This document shows positions 1 to 9,658 of a stretch of DNA of 64,000 nt, in pieces. The position numbers and the translations under genes are program-made. The stretch covers positions 1-64,000 of the forward strand of contig JAEWTL010000039.1 in assembly GCA_023459495.1 (NCBI GenBank). The letters run 5' to 3'. The DNA comes from Bacillota bacterium. GTDB lineage: Bacteria > Bacillota > Clostridia > Christensenellales > SZUA-584. Under the pieces are notes generated by a model. It ran no database searches, had not been told where the DNA came from, and saw only the letters and a list, made by a program, of their open reading frames with translations. Numbering within the stretch: position 1 is the stretch's first letter; every line of letters begins with the position of its first letter.

Positions 1-258
1 GATGAACGGCTGCGCTCCGCGCGCCTTGATCGCGCCAATCAGCGCGCGGAGCATCTCTGGAAGATGGCTGATCTCCCTGCTGCCCGCTGTGATCGCCACC
101 GTGTTGCCCGCTCCGATGCGGTCCAGCACGCCGGAGGTCTGCAGCACGTCCGTAAGCGCAGCGCCGACGTCACTCACCTCGTCCCGGCACAGGTCAAAAT
201 GGGCACGATAAAAAGACGGAATGACCACATCCTGCAGCAGGCGTTTTATTTCGCTCAT
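1..258 (-). CDS. LarA/DUF2088-like protein, N-terminal part (runs off the left edge)
   Basis: The frame starts with ATG at 256-258, behind a GAAAGAAG ribosome site, and is still open at base 1, so only 86 residues are visible. The stretch AGNTVAITAGSREIS followed by KARGAQPFI resembles the N-terminus of the nickel-dependent lactate racemase family (LarA/DUF2088), where a VAVTAGSRGI segment precedes a GAEPFIVPAMG segment. Members near sugar-degradation genes are usually uncharacterised racemases or epimerases of hydroxy acids. It is the last visible gene of the sugar ABC transporter operon to its right, with an 17 bp gap, so a role in catabolism of the imported sugar is inferred. The metal-binding histidines lie outside the window and cannot be checked. 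Confidence 0.7.
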   Translation of the reverse strand, partial: MSEIKRLLQDVVIPSFYRAHFDLCRDEVSDVGAALTDVLQTSGVLDRIGAGNTVAITAGSREISHLPEMLRALIGAIKARGAQPFI

Positions 259-275
259 TTTAGCTTCTTTCAGGA

Positions 276-1394
276 TTATTGTGCGATCAGGTTTTCGCCC
301 GTCGCTTTGTCAAACAGGTGCGCCTGCTCGCTCCGAAAGGCGATATGCACTTCGCTCAGCCTGCCGGAGCCCGGCTTTTCCAGATGGTTCTGCAGAGGTA
401 CACGTACCACGACGTCCTGATCCTTAGGATTTACGTGCAAATAGACCTCGCTGCCCATCATTTCGGAAACCTCCACCCTCGCCCGGATGGCTGCCGGCTC
501 GTGCTCTGTCACCACTTCGATATGCTCCGGCCGTACACCCAAAACGATCTCTGTCGGTACATCTTCGCGGGCGTTCAGGATCTGCGCCTGATCCGGAGCC
601 AGCGCCTTTTCAACGCCCAGCAGCCGTACCGCGTACGCGTTTTTCGTTCGAACCAGCTCCGCATCGAAGAAATTCATTTGCGGCGTGCCAATAAAGCCCG
701 CGACAAATAAATTTGCGGGATGGCAAAACACGTCCTGCGGTGTGCCGATCTGCTGAATCCAGCCGTCCTTCATCACCACAATCCGGTCGCCCAGCGTCAT
801 CGCCTCAGTCTGGTCATGCGTAACGTAAACAAATGTGGTATCAATGCGCTCACGGAGCTTGATTATCTCCGCACGCATCTGATTCCTGAGCTTTGCGTCA
901 AGGTTGGAGAGTGGCTCATCCATCAAGAAGACCTGCGGTTCGCGCACGATGGCCCGGCCGATTGCCACGCGCTGACGCTGTCCGCCCGACAGTGCCTTGG
1001 GCTTCCGGCTCAGCAGGTCGGTGATGCCCAGAATCTGCGCGGCCTCACGCACTTTCTGGTCGATGACTGCTTTCTTTGTTTTTCGCAGACGCAGCGAGAA
1101 CGCCATATTCTCATATACGGTCATATGCGGATACAGTGCATAATTCTGAAATACCATTGCGATATCACGATCCTTGGGTGCAACGTCATTGACCAGCTTT
1201 CCATTGATAGACAGTTCACCTTCGGATATCTCCTCCAGTCCGGCAACCATCCGCAGTGTGGTCGATTTACCGCAGCCCGACGGACCCACCAGCACAACGA
1301 ACTCCTTATCCGCAATCTCCAGATTGAAAGACTGCACCGCTACTACCTTTTTATCATAAGTCTTCTTGATATTTTTCAATGTTACATTTGCCAT
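276..1394 (-). CDS. Sugar ABC transporter ATP-binding protein (MsmK/UgpC type)
   Basis: This is the ATPase that energises CUT1-family carbohydrate importers from the cytoplasmic face. It shows Walker A (GPSGCGKST), the Q-loop region (VFQNYALYPHMTV), the signature LSGGQRQRVAIGRA, Walker B (VFLMDEPLSNLD) and the H-loop THDQTEA, followed by a C-terminal TOBE/MalK-like regulatory domain. At 372 residues it has the usual length. ATG at 1394 (MANVTLKNIKK) is preferred over an upstream in-frame start because family members begin there. It lies in the module 1 operon but is separated from the permeases by the glycosidase gene. ATPases of this kind often serve several importers, and a close paralogue sits at 16387. 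Confidence 0.93.
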   Translation of the reverse strand: MANVTLKNIKKTYDKKVVAVQSFNLEIADKEFVVLVGPSGCGKSTTLRMVAGLEEISEGELSINGKLVNDVAPKDRDIAMVFQNYALYPHMTVYENMAFSLRLRKTKKAVIDQKVREAAQILGITDLLSRKPKALSGGQRQRVAIGRAIVREPQVFLMDEPLSNLDAKLRNQMRAEIIKLRERIDTTFVYVTHDQTEAMTLGDRIVVMKDGWIQQIGTPQDVFCHPANLFVAGFIGTPQMNFFDAELVRTKNAYAVRLLGVEKALAPDQAQILNAREDVPTEIVLGVRPEHIEVVTEHEPAAIRARVEVSEMMGSEVYLHVNPKDQDVVVRVPLQNHLEKPGSGRLSEVHIAFRSEQAHLFDKATGENLIAQ

Positions 1395-1508
1395 CTTATC
1401 CTGACACCCCACACGCTTCCGTCCCAATTCAGACTGCGGGGCAATGCTCCTTCTCTCGTATTTTCCGCCTTATCGGATAGCGAATTAAAGGCCTCGCTAC
1501 TATGGTTT

Positions 1509-2687
1509 TCACTCGTCATACAAGCCGGTGTGTATGCCAATGCGCCGAAGCTCCTGAATGACCAGCGTTGCGCTGATGCTATAGTCCAGCGCACCACGGT
1601 AATGCGGCTGATCATTGATCGCTTCATAGATTCCCACGGTTCGGAAGCTCTCCAGCAGGTCCAGCAACATCTTGTCGGCCAGCGTCTCATCCGTCAGACG
1701 AATCACCGCCGATACCCATCCCGACGCGGATGACCAGTATGCGCCGTTCTGATATTGACCGGGGGCCGGAGAGATTGATCCATCTTCATCGAGCTTCAGC
1801 CCTATTTTTTTATTCCAAAGTTCGGGATAGAACAGGTGCCTCACCTGGCCAAACCGTACCGCCCGGTCATAATCCTTTACGATTCGTCGGCTGATGCGCT
1901 CCGCGCGCTCCCGGGATACCAGTCCGGCATACGCGGCATAGCAGCTTCCCCATATCGACAGCTGGTGTTCCTCGCCATTCGATGCCAAGAACAACCCTTC
2001 ATCCTCGTACCAAAGCACCTCCAACCCCTTCATCGAGGCCTCGGCCTGCTCCTTCCAATACGCGGACATTGCATCTTGACCGGCCATCTTGTACATGTCC
2101 TGCATCGCGCATTCCGCTTCAATCAGCAGCAGGCTTGCAAACAATATCTCGCCGGTCAACGCGATCTGATCGATGAACCCGAAGCTTGACCGTTTTACGT
2201 CCGCAGGGATGTACACCAGCCCACCGGGGCTGCGGTCCAGACACGCCAATGCGCGCTCCAGACAGTCCGCTACGATATTAAAATAATTGATGTTGCCGGT
2301 TCGCATCACATAGTTGTGCACCAGCTTGACCATGAACTGTGAATTGTCGGTGGGCGGCAAGCCCAGCTTTTTTCCATATGGCCCGGCGCTGTATATGGAA
2401 ACGCCGTCGGCGTCCCTCCGGTCGGGAATCACGCCGTCCTCCCGCTGACCGTTCAGCAGGTAGGCGCAGGCGCTGTACAGTTCTTCATCCGTCGCGCATT
2501 CCGGTACGCCGTCGATCATGTAGAAAAAGTCGCGTGTCCACATGGCCTTGTAGAATGCCGATGCGTCGGGTGTAAAGCACTCCGTGATGCCGTCAAATGC
2601 TTTCACCTTGCAGCCTTCAACGATGCGCCGCGTCTCTCTCATCAGCCATTGTGCATGCCCCTCCAGCCTCGTCCTGATGCCTTCCAT
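1509..2687 (-). CDS. Six-hairpin glycosidase-like protein
   Basis: The 392-residue protein has no signal peptide and should be cytoplasmic. The motif MWTRDFFYMIDG near residue 50 and the later YQNGAYWSSASGW segment fit an (alpha/alpha)6-barrel glycoside hydrolase, but I cannot assign a CAZy family. The start is the ATG at 2687, which has a GAGGAGG ribosome site about eight bases upstream. A GTG at 2705 would overlap the upstream permease stop and has no good site. The gene lies between permease and ATPase genes of one operon, so it probably hydrolyses the oligosaccharide delivered by that transporter. The substrate is unknown. Confidence 0.75.
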   Translation of the reverse strand: MEGIRTRLEGHAQWLMRETRRIVEGCKVKAFDGITECFTPDASAFYKAMWTRDFFYMIDGVPECATDEELYSACAYLLNGQREDGVIPDRRDADGVSIYSAGPYGKKLGLPPTDNSQFMVKLVHNYVMRTGNINYFNIVADCLERALACLDRSPGGLVYIPADVKRSSFGFIDQIALTGEILFASLLLIEAECAMQDMYKMAGQDAMSAYWKEQAEASMKGLEVLWYEDEGLFLASNGEEHQLSIWGSCYAAYAGLVSRERAERISRRIVKDYDRAVRFGQVRHLFYPELWNKKIGLKLDEDGSISPAPGQYQNGAYWSSASGWVSAVIRLTDETLADKMLLDLLESFRTVGIYEAINDQPHYRGALDYSISATLVIQELRRIGIHTGLYDE

Positions 2688-2701
2688 TTGCGTATTCCTC
2701 C

Positions 2702-3526
2702 TCACCCTTTTACACTGCCGGCTGTCATGCCCGAAATAAACCGCTTCTGCAGCAGCAGGTAGACGATGGTCAGCGGTATCGACGCCATGACGACGCCGGC
2801 AAACATTACCGTATAGCGCGACAGGAACTGCCCTTTAAAGCCAAGCAACGCGCGCGCCAGTGTTTTCAGCTCCGGCGAACTGATGAATATCAGCGGGAAC
2901 AGCATGTCGTTCCATATCCAAACGAGGTTGAATATCACTACCGCCGCAATCACCGTGGGCGACAGCGGCATAATGATCTTCGCATAGTTCTGGAACACGT
3001 TGCAGCCGTCCACAGTGGCCGCTTCGTTGATCTCATTCGGGATGGAACGGAAAAACCCATACATGACGAATACGGTAAAGGGCAATCCGTAGGCAACATA
3101 GATCAGCACGATGCCCGGAAACGTATCCACCAGCTTCAGCCCGTCCATCAGCCGGTAAAGATGCAGCAGCCCCACCTGATACGGGATCATGATGCCGACG
3201 ATGAACAGCCAGTACCACTTTCTCCGTCCGATCATGTTGCTGCGGGATATCGCAAACGCCGCAAAGCTGCCGAGCAGCGTAATCAACGTTACGCTGACTA
3301 CGGTGATTGCGATGCTGGAAAGGAATGCCTGTGCCAAATGCCCGTCTCTGAACGCGGCCACAAAGTTAGAGAGGCCCCAATCCGACGGCAATCCAAGCGA
3401 ATTGCTGTAGAGCTCGCTCTCAGATTTAAAAGCGTTGGTAATCACCATGAATATGGGATAGAGCATAAAAAGCAGCAGGAATATCAGCACAATGTGTCTG
3501 GGCAGCTTTTTAAGAATTTTTTTCAT
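2702..3526 (-). CDS. Carbohydrate ABC transporter permease (MalG type)
   Basis: This 274-residue inner-membrane protein is one half of the transport channel of a CUT1 sugar importer. It has six predicted membrane segments and the EAA-loop region EINEAATVDGCNVFQNYAKIIMPL that contacts the ATPase, and it ends in the typical GMTAGSVKG tail. The ATG at 3526 is chosen because GAGGAG lies seven or so bases upstream and the hydrophobic N-terminus follows directly. The gene starts eight bases after the stop of the partner permease, so the two are translated together. Confidence 0.93.
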   Translation of the reverse strand: MKKILKKLPRHIVLIFLLLFMLYPIFMVITNAFKSESELYSNSLGLPSDWGLSNFVAAFRDGHLAQAFLSSIAITVVSVTLITLLGSFAAFAISRSNMIGRRKWYWLFIVGIMIPYQVGLLHLYRLMDGLKLVDTFPGIVLIYVAYGLPFTVFVMYGFFRSIPNEINEAATVDGCNVFQNYAKIIMPLSPTVIAAVVIFNLVWIWNDMLFPLIFISSPELKTLARALLGFKGQFLSRYTVMFAGVVMASIPLTIVYLLLQKRFISGMTAGSVKG

Positions 3527-3533
3527 CGCTTCT

Positions 3534-4433
3534 TTACTCCTCTTTACCGAACAGGCGCATCTGTACGAACGCAATCACACCGACAACCAGCAGCAATACC
3601 ACGGAAATCGCCGACGAATACCCTACATTGCTGTACTGGAAGCCCTGCCTGTACATTTCGAGCGCCAGCACGGTCGAACTGCCATCCGCCCCTCCGCCCG
3701 TCATAATATAGACCAGCTCGAAAGTCTTGAACGAACCGATCGTCGTCAGCACCAGCACGATAAGTAGCGTGGGCATCAGGGTAGGCAGCGTCACCTTCCA
3801 GAACTGCTGCCACTTGTTGCACCCGTCGATCGCCGCGCTCTCGTGAAGCTCCTCCGGCACTTGCTGCAGTCCCGCAAGAAACAGCACCATGCCCTGACCA
3901 ATGCCCCACCATACGTGCACAACGGCGATACAGATAATTGCGACACCCTTTTCGCTCAGCCAGATGTGCTTTAAACCGTCCAGCCCAAGCAGCCCCAGAA
4001 ACTGATTGAGCGCGCCGATGTTTGGATCATAGATAAACGACCAAATGAAGCCGATCGTCACGGTGGAAAATATGACCGGCAGATAGAAGAGCGTGCGGTA
4101 GATATTGTTCACCATGCTCTTTTTATAAATCACCACTGCCACAAACAGCGCAATGATCGTCTGAAAAGCCACTACGACCACGGTATAAATCAACGTATTG
4201 GTCATGGCGGTAATAAAGTCAAGATCCTTGGTAAACAGCTTGATGTAGTTGTCGAAGCCGACAAAAACGCGTTCACCAATACCATTCCATTTAAAAAAGC
4301 TGTAATAGATGGCTTCCAGATTGGGTATGATGCAGAATATTACATACACCAGAATCGGAAGCAGCAGGAATGTATAATAGGATGCGTTAGCCTGAATCAG
4401 GCGTTTTTTTCTCAATGTTGGCGCCAGTTTCAC
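3534..4433 (-). CDS. Carbohydrate ABC transporter permease (MalF/UgpA type)
   Basis: This is the second membrane subunit of the module 1 importer, at 299 residues with six membrane segments. The EAA motif is visible in the segment ELHESAAIDGCNKWQQF, and the GGGADGSSTVL segment near the C-terminus is typical of UgpA/LacF relatives. The start is a GTG at 4433 with AGGAAG six bases upstream; there is no ATG in a better position. It follows the substrate-binding lipoprotein after about 118 bases and precedes the MalG-type gene. Confidence 0.92.
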   Translation of the reverse strand: MKLAPTLRKKRLIQANASYYTFLLLPILVYVIFCIIPNLEAIYYSFFKWNGIGERVFVGFDNYIKLFTKDLDFITAMTNTLIYTVVVVAFQTIIALFVAVVIYKKSMVNNIYRTLFYLPVIFSTVTIGFIWSFIYDPNIGALNQFLGLLGLDGLKHIWLSEKGVAIICIAVVHVWWGIGQGMVLFLAGLQQVPEELHESAAIDGCNKWQQFWKVTLPTLMPTLLIVLVLTTIGSFKTFELVYIMTGGGADGSSTVLALEMYRQGFQYSNVGYSSAISVVLLLVVGVIAFVQMRLFGKEE

Positions 4434-4551
4434 TGTTCTTCCTATCCTCTCTTTTGAGATGCGGCGATTTAGAATTTACCGCGTGGATTCCCCCGGGGGA
4501 AATCTGTCCCGGGAGAACCCGCACGGAATTAAAGTGGTTTGACGATTGTAC

Positions 4552-5847
4552 TTATTCGAGTGCGTCCCTTGCGGTCTGGGCATCGGCGAGTATGGTTTCA
4601 ATGTTCTCTCCGAGGAACGCCTTGGCTGCGGTACTGGTGTAGATCGATATGAATTCCGAATTCGTCAGGTAACGGTTCGGGTTATTCATCACCGTACGCT
4701 CCGCAAACATCTGCGTCACAGCTGCCATGTCCTCATCCTCGCTCTCTACGCCGATAACAGGCGAGAGCTGGCCGGTCTGGGCGGAATACAACGCTGCAAC
4801 CTCCGGCGAGCTTAGATATTCCACGAACTTCATGGCCGCTTCGGCATTCGGGCTTTCCGCGTTGATACCGATCAGATAGCTGGCATCCGCGAGCATGATG
4901 GGATCCGCTTCCGAGGCCGGCAGCAGGAAATAACCCAGATCAATATCGGGAGCCTGTGTCTGCAGTGTGCCGATCGACCAGGTGCCGGTCAGCAGCATGG
5001 CTGCGCCCTGCTGGGCAAACATCGCGATGGAGGACTCGTACGACGTACCCTGAGCGCCGTCGATGAAGAAGCCCTGATCACCCATTGCCTGAATATCGCT
5101 GAAGATCTTGGAGATACGCGGATCGCTGAAGTCGATTTCGCCCTTCTCCACCTTGCTCAGAACTTCCGGGTCCCCGGTGTTGTATGCTGCGATCAGCGGC
5201 AGCACCACCATATCGAACACCCAGTCTTCCGAGAAACCGGCCGATATCGGTTGAACGCCATTTTGCCGCAGCATGTTGACAACGCTCTGCATCTCTTCCC
5301 AGGAGGTAGGCTCTTTAAGGCCGTACTGGTCGAATATACCTTTGTTATAGAATATCAGATAGGAGTTATATGCCTGCGGCAGGCCATAGATCTTGTCGTC
5401 CACCGTGCCGAAGCCCAGCAGCTCTGAATTGTAGCTTCCTGCCACAGCGGTACCCGTAAGGTCGAGCAGTTTGCCAGCGCTCACGTATTCGGTCAGCCTT
5501 GCGCCGCCGTGTACGGCAAACACGTCCACCGTATTGCTCGTGCCGGAGAGCTTCGTGGTCAGTACGGAGTAGTACTCGTCCTGATCCGAGCTTGTGATCT
5601 CCATATTCACCTTGATGTGCGGGTTCTCTGCTTCAAACTTCTCCACAATGGTGTTATAGACTTCGGCGTCCTCGCTTCTCCAGGTGAGAAAGGATATCGT
5701 TACATCCTCCTCGGTATCCGTGCTCTGCTGTGCACTGCTTTCCGGCGCGGATGCGCTTTGCGAATCACTGGGAACATTGGATGCGCAGCCTGCAAACGTC
5801 GCTGTCAGCATAAACAGCACCATAAGTAAATAAATCAGCTTCTTCAT
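4552..5847 (-). CDS. Sugar-binding lipoprotein of an ABC transporter (family 1 solute-binding protein)
   Basis: This extracellular lipoprotein captures the sugar for the module 1 importer. The first 24 residues form a type II signal peptide ending in the lipobox TFAGC, followed by a Ser/Glu/Thr-rich linker and a family 1 solute-binding fold (VTISFLTWRSEDAEVYN, EFEAENPHIKV-like region, GTWSIG, AAMKFVEYLSSPE). The start ATG at 5847 has GGAGGAG directly upstream and lies 33 bases below the predicted transcription start, so longer in-frame starts can be excluded. It is the promoter-proximal gene of the operon. The ligand is unknown, though the neighbouring hydrolases suggest an oligosaccharide. 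Confidence 0.93.
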   Translation of the reverse strand: MKKLIYLLMVLFMLTATFAGCASNVPSDSQSASAPESSAQQSTDTEEDVTISFLTWRSEDAEVYNTIVEKFEAENPHIKVNMEITSSDQDEYYSVLTTKLSGTSNTVDVFAVHGGARLTEYVSAGKLLDLTGTAVAGSYNSELLGFGTVDDKIYGLPQAYNSYLIFYNKGIFDQYGLKEPTSWEEMQSVVNMLRQNGVQPISAGFSEDWVFDMVVLPLIAAYNTGDPEVLSKVEKGEIDFSDPRISKIFSDIQAMGDQGFFIDGAQGTSYESSIAMFAQQGAAMLLTGTWSIGTLQTQAPDIDLGYFLLPASEADPIMLADASYLIGINAESPNAEAAMKFVEYLSSPEVAALYSAQTGQLSPVIGVESEDEDMAAVTQMFAERTVMNNPNRYLTNSEFISIYTSTAAKAFLGENIETILADAQTARDALE

Positions 5848-5886
5848 GGGCTCCTCCTTATATGAAATTGGTTTGGCTGTGTCTGC

Positions 5887-5916
5887 ATTATATAGGGCAT
5901 CGGTGCGCTGTGAAAA
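5887..5916 (-). promoter_or_regulatory. Predicted promoter of the module 1 transporter operon
   Basis: On the minus strand a TATAAT box (5887-5892) stands 18 bases from a TTTTCA (5911-5916). The predicted transcription start near 5880 leaves a leader of about 33 bases before the binding-protein ATG. Confidence 0.55.
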
Positions 5917-5936
5917 CATGACGATCCTACAATTTC

Positions 5937-5954
5937 GTGTACTATTTTATACAC
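5937..5954. promoter_or_regulatory. Dyad GTGTA-N8-TACAC between divergent operons
   Basis: An inverted repeat of five bases per arm lies between the two divergent promoters. It is a candidate binding site for the AraC-type response regulator encoded at 7818-9413, but an AraC site would more often be direct repeats, so this is tentative. Confidence 0.3.
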
Positions 5955-5979
5955 AGGCTGTCCCGAAATGAAGTATTTG

Positions 5980-6008
5980 TTTACAATAACCTGCAATATC
6001 GCTATGAT
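5980..6008 (+). promoter_or_regulatory. Predicted promoter of the kinase/regulator operon
   Basis: TTTACA (5980-5985) is separated by exactly 17 bases from TATGAT (6003-6008), a near-consensus housekeeping promoter. The start near 6015 leaves a leader of about 65 bases before the GTG at 6080. Confidence 0.6.
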
Positions 6009-6079
6009 TAAAACTGTTCCCAACTTAATTCATTTATTTGTCGTTGCGTTCATGAGCGGACCTGCAGGAGTTATAGATC

Positions 6080-7840
6080 GTGAAAACAAAGTGGTTTCTT
6101 TCTATTCGAACCAAAATTGTGGTCGTTTATATTGCAGTCGTTTCCATCGTGCTCATCGGTATGAGCGCCGGATTCCGCAACATGCTGCAGGAGGAGGCTG
6201 TATCGCGCTCCTCCGCACTCTGTCGCAATACACTGCAGAACATCACCGCCTCCATCGATGCCAAGCTGCTGCTTGCCGACGATTACCGCTACACCATCTA
6301 CTCGGACGATTCGATGGTCGATGCGCTATCCCACATTCTTCCGCTGCAGCAGCGTACAAGCTACCAGCAATACGTCTACCAAACCATCCTGCGCAAGGGC
6401 TTGATCGGTTATAGTCACACCAGTTCGTTCGTTAACTCCTTCTATCTTTATTCATACAAGAGCGACACGCTTTTTTCCTCCAACGGATACTTCATTCTTA
6501 ACGATATGGCAGAAGCCGACTGCACGATTGCACAGGCTTATGATCGTATAGGCGACGCCAAATGGGTGTTTTTAAACGCGGACGAACCACAGGTGGTCAG
6601 CCTTCAGCCAATCTACGATTTTTATACCCACGAGCGTCTTGGGCTCTTTTCTGTCAACGTCAGCATGCTGGCGCTTGAAAACGAGATTGCGACGCATACT
6701 CCGCAGACTGATATGCAGATCTGCATGGTAGACTCAACAGGCGCGGCCATCAACGCATCGGGTGCGATCGATCCGGCAATCCGGGAGGCTAAGTCTGGCG
6801 GCGTCATCACCATGGATGGAGCGGATTACCTTGTAGTATCGGATGCTTCGGATTATACGGGTTGGACATTCTACGCGCTGCTGCCGATGTCTACGGTACT
6901 CTCGTCCACAACGTATATCAACAACGTATTCTTCACCACGTTCTTTATCGTACTGTTCGCCTTTTTCGTCGCCGCCGCAGTAGGCGCCATCTATCTATAC
7001 AGGCCGGTGAAAGAAATCTTCAATGCCATGAAGAAGGTGGAAGCGGGCGATCTGTCTGTACATCTCGAATCCCGGCGCAAGGACGAAGTGGGCTACATCA
7101 TATTCCGATTCAACCAGATGGTATTTAACCTGAACAAGCAGATTCAGGACAACTATGTCAATCAACTGCTGCTGCGTGAAGCTCAGCTCATCAATCTGTA
7201 TTCGCAGATCGACGAGCATTTTTTGTACAATACGCTGGACGCGATAAAATGGGCCGCCACCTACCGCGATTCCAATACGGTCGCCACGGCGATCATCACG
7301 CTCTCCAAATACTACCGCATCAGCCTGTCGGACGGACGCGACGTCATTACCGTTCGGGAGGCGCTTGATCAGGCCGAAGCGTACCTTGATATCCAAAAAT
7401 TCCGTCTGCAGGACAAGCTGCAGTACCACATCGACGCGGACCCGGAGGCTCTCGACCTGCCGATCATTAAATATATCATGCAGCCGCTCGTTGAAAACTG
7501 CGTCGTGCACGGTATCGGCAAGCGCACCGAAGTTGGCCACATCAACATTTCCGTCCGCCGCCAACCCGACACGATTTCTTTCACCATTTCAGACGATGGC
7601 GTGGGTATCTCCCGTTCCAAGCTGGATGATATCAGTGCCCGGATTGAACGCAGCGACACCAAACGGCACAAATATTTCGCACTTTACACCGTCAACCGGC
7701 TGCTTAAAACTTTTTACAGCAATGAATACCGGCTGCACATTGAAAGCGGCGAAGGGCTTGGCACAACCTATTGGTTCGAGATACCGATCCGGCAGGATCA
7801 TGAAGGAGGATGCCCCGATGTACAAGATGATCATCGTTGA
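6080..7840 (+). CDS. YesM-type sensor histidine kinase
   Basis: This membrane kinase senses an extracellular signal linked to the sugar importer and phosphorylates the regulator encoded next. It has a membrane segment at residues 10-30, a large extracellular sensor region to about residue 270, a second membrane segment, a HAMP linker (RPVKEIFNAMKKVEAGD) and a His_kinase domain with the phospho-acceptor in QIDEHFLYNTLD near residue 380. The catalytic domain shows QPLVENCVVHGI (N box) and DDGVGI (G box). The start is GTG at 6080 with AGGAG upstream. The 586-residue length is normal, and the gene overlaps the regulator gene by 23 bases. Confidence 0.93.
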   Translation: MKTKWFLSIRTKIVVVYIAVVSIVLIGMSAGFRNMLQEEAVSRSSALCRNTLQNITASIDAKLLLADDYRYTIYSDDSMVDALSHILPLQQRTSYQQYVYQTILRKGLIGYSHTSSFVNSFYLYSYKSDTLFSSNGYFILNDMAEADCTIAQAYDRIGDAKWVFLNADEPQVVSLQPIYDFYTHERLGLFSVNVSMLALENEIATHTPQTDMQICMVDSTGAAINASGAIDPAIREAKSGGVITMDGADYLVVSDASDYTGWTFYALLPMSTVLSSTTYINNVFFTTFFIVLFAFFVAAAVGAIYLYRPVKEIFNAMKKVEAGDLSVHLESRRKDEVGYIIFRFNQMVFNLNKQIQDNYVNQLLLREAQLINLYSQIDEHFLYNTLDAIKWAATYRDSNTVATAIITLSKYYRISLSDGRDVITVREALDQAEAYLDIQKFRLQDKLQYHIDADPEALDLPIIKYIMQPLVENCVVHGIGKRTEVGHINISVRRQPDTISFTISDDGVGISRSKLDDISARIERSDTKRHKYFALYTVNRLLKTFYSNEYRLHIESGEGLGTTYWFEIPIRQDHEGGCPDVQDDHR

Positions 7841-9413
7841 CGACGAAGCCGTCATCTGCACCGGCCTGCAAAAAGCCATCGACTGGGCGGGGATTGGTAT
7901 TGATGTGGTCGCCACCGCAGAGAATGGCCTCGTTGCGCTCGACCAATTCAAGCGGCATCGTCCGCATATCATACTGGCTGACATCAACATGCCGGAGCTC
8001 GACGGGCTTTCGCTGCTTTCAGAGATCAAGCAGCTTGACGCCGAGACCATCGTCATATTTATCAGCGCCCACAGCAAATTCGCATATGCGCAGCGCGCGA
8101 TTCAGTTGGGCGCGTTCAACTATCTGATCAAACCATTCTCGGAAGAGGATTTAATCACCACGGTCAAGCAGGCGGTTTCGGTCCTTAAGGAACGCGAGTC
8201 GGTTCGGCGTATGCTCAAACAGGCGAGCATCGCTCAGGAGCAATACAGCCGTGACATCATGCTCCCCGGCATACGCGGCGTTCTTCCCGTCAAAGAGTCC
8301 ACATTCAAGCTGCTGGCACGGGACATCCACATGGACCCGGCGTCCTGCGAATGCTTCGGCGTGCTGCTCAAATCCTTCCGCACCTCTGGCAAAGACGCCG
8401 TGCCGGTCAATTTTACCGATCTGCGGGCTTCCGCCTTGTCGCTGGTCAGGGAATATCCCGCAGCACTGCGGGCACTGTTGTTTGCGCCTGCACCAGGAGA
8501 GTTGTTGGTCATATTCTTTTTCATGCCAGATAAGTATCCGCTTGTGGAAAAGCACTGCACAGTTTTTCTGCAAAACGCGTTTGAGTATTCTGCTGCGCTT
8601 CGAGGCGGCGTCAGCGCAAAGTATTTCGCCCGCGAAGGGTTCTCAAAAGTATACGCGGAATGCTGCGCTTCATTAGCCGCCCTGACCGAGAAGACGCCTC
8701 AGGCGCGTTTGTTCCGGTACGAACAGCTCTTCACCCCTCCCTGCCCGCCTGATATCAGCCAGGACGCCTTTTCCAGCCTCGTCTTCGGCGCATGCGCCAA
8801 CGAGCATCGCGAGCAGCTCCATTCAATCTGTTTTCAGATGCTGCTGCAGCTATGCCGCAGCGGCAGGCTGTATCGGCTGATGGATAGCTATATGATCATG
8901 ATGTCCGGCATCCGTTATGTGCTGGACAAACTGGAAATACAGCTTGCGGGCAGCAGTATATCCGTAAAAACCGCCGGAATTGAGGAGCAGCTAAGTACCC
9001 AACCGCAGATCAGCATATTCGACTGCTATACGTTCTGCCTGAAGGTACTCAACGAGATCTACGATATCTATCAGGAAAACCTGCGTATTTCCAATCACAT
9101 TGTCAAGGACGCGCTTTCCTACATACAGCAAAATTATAGCCATGCGGTTTCCCTGACCCAGCTGAGCGAGCAGCTGCTCATCACGCCGAACTATCTGAGC
9201 CGCCTGTTTAAAGAGAAAACGGGGAGTTCCTTTACCGACCATGTGACGCAGCAGCGTATTGATGCCGCTAAGGACATGCTCCGTTCCGGACAGTTCAAGG
9301 TGTATGAGATTGCTGAAAAGGTGGGGTACTCCGACCAGCAGTATTTCTCTAAACAGTTTAAAAAGCTTACCAGCGTTACCCCGTCGCAATATGCCAACAA
9401 CATGTCCCACTGA
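7818..9413 (+). CDS. YesN-type response regulator with AraC DNA-binding domain
   Basis: This cytoplasmic transcription factor is the partner of the preceding kinase. An N-terminal receiver domain has the acidic pocket in IIVDDEA and the predicted phosphorylation site Asp55 in LADINMPELDG. A long middle region of no recognised fold follows, then a C-terminal AraC helix-turn-helix pair (LSEQLLITPNYLSRLFKEK and YEIAEKVGYSDQQYFSKQFKK). ATG at 7818 is chosen because AGGAGGA lies eight bases upstream, inside the end of the kinase gene. At 531 residues it is the long form of the family. It probably activates the divergent importer operon. Confidence 0.92.
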   Translation: MYKMIIVDDEAVICTGLQKAIDWAGIGIDVVATAENGLVALDQFKRHRPHIILADINMPELDGLSLLSEIKQLDAETIVIFISAHSKFAYAQRAIQLGAFNYLIKPFSEEDLITTVKQAVSVLKERESVRRMLKQASIAQEQYSRDIMLPGIRGVLPVKESTFKLLARDIHMDPASCECFGVLLKSFRTSGKDAVPVNFTDLRASALSLVREYPAALRALLFAPAPGELLVIFFFMPDKYPLVEKHCTVFLQNAFEYSAALRGGVSAKYFAREGFSKVYAECCASLAALTEKTPQARLFRYEQLFTPPCPPDISQDAFSSLVFGACANEHREQLHSICFQMLLQLCRSGRLYRLMDSYMIMMSGIRYVLDKLEIQLAGSSISVKTAGIEEQLSTQPQISIFDCYTFCLKVLNEIYDIYQENLRISNHIVKDALSYIQQNYSHAVSLTQLSEQLLITPNYLSRLFKEKTGSSFTDHVTQQRIDAAKDMLRSGQFKVYEIAEKVGYSDQQYFSKQFKKLTSVTPSQYANNMSH

Positions 9414-9501
9414 TTTCTCCAGCCTAATGGGGTCTGGTCTTGGCTTATGCTGCATTCAATCATATCCTTTACCGCTTTTCGCACTTATCACCAACATGAA
9501 A

Positions 9502-9541
9502 AATCCCCGGGAATACCTATTTCAGGTCGTTTCCGGGGATT
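9502..9541 (-). terminator. Hairpin terminator downstream of the secreted fucosidase
   Basis: A perfect 9 bp stem (9502-9510 with 9533-9541) encloses a smaller ACCT/AGGT stem. On the minus strand it is followed by five T residues, so it fits a terminator for the fucosidase gene about 120 bases upstream. It may also stop transcription arriving from the regulator gene. Confidence 0.6.
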
Positions 9542-9658
9542 CGGGTACTATTCCCACTTGCTCTTTAAACTCTTAGATAAATTTGCTTAAAATATAGTTC
9601 GTGCTATTATCGCGGGGTGGGAAAGTGTGGTCTGATCAAATCTATCCGCCCCAACACC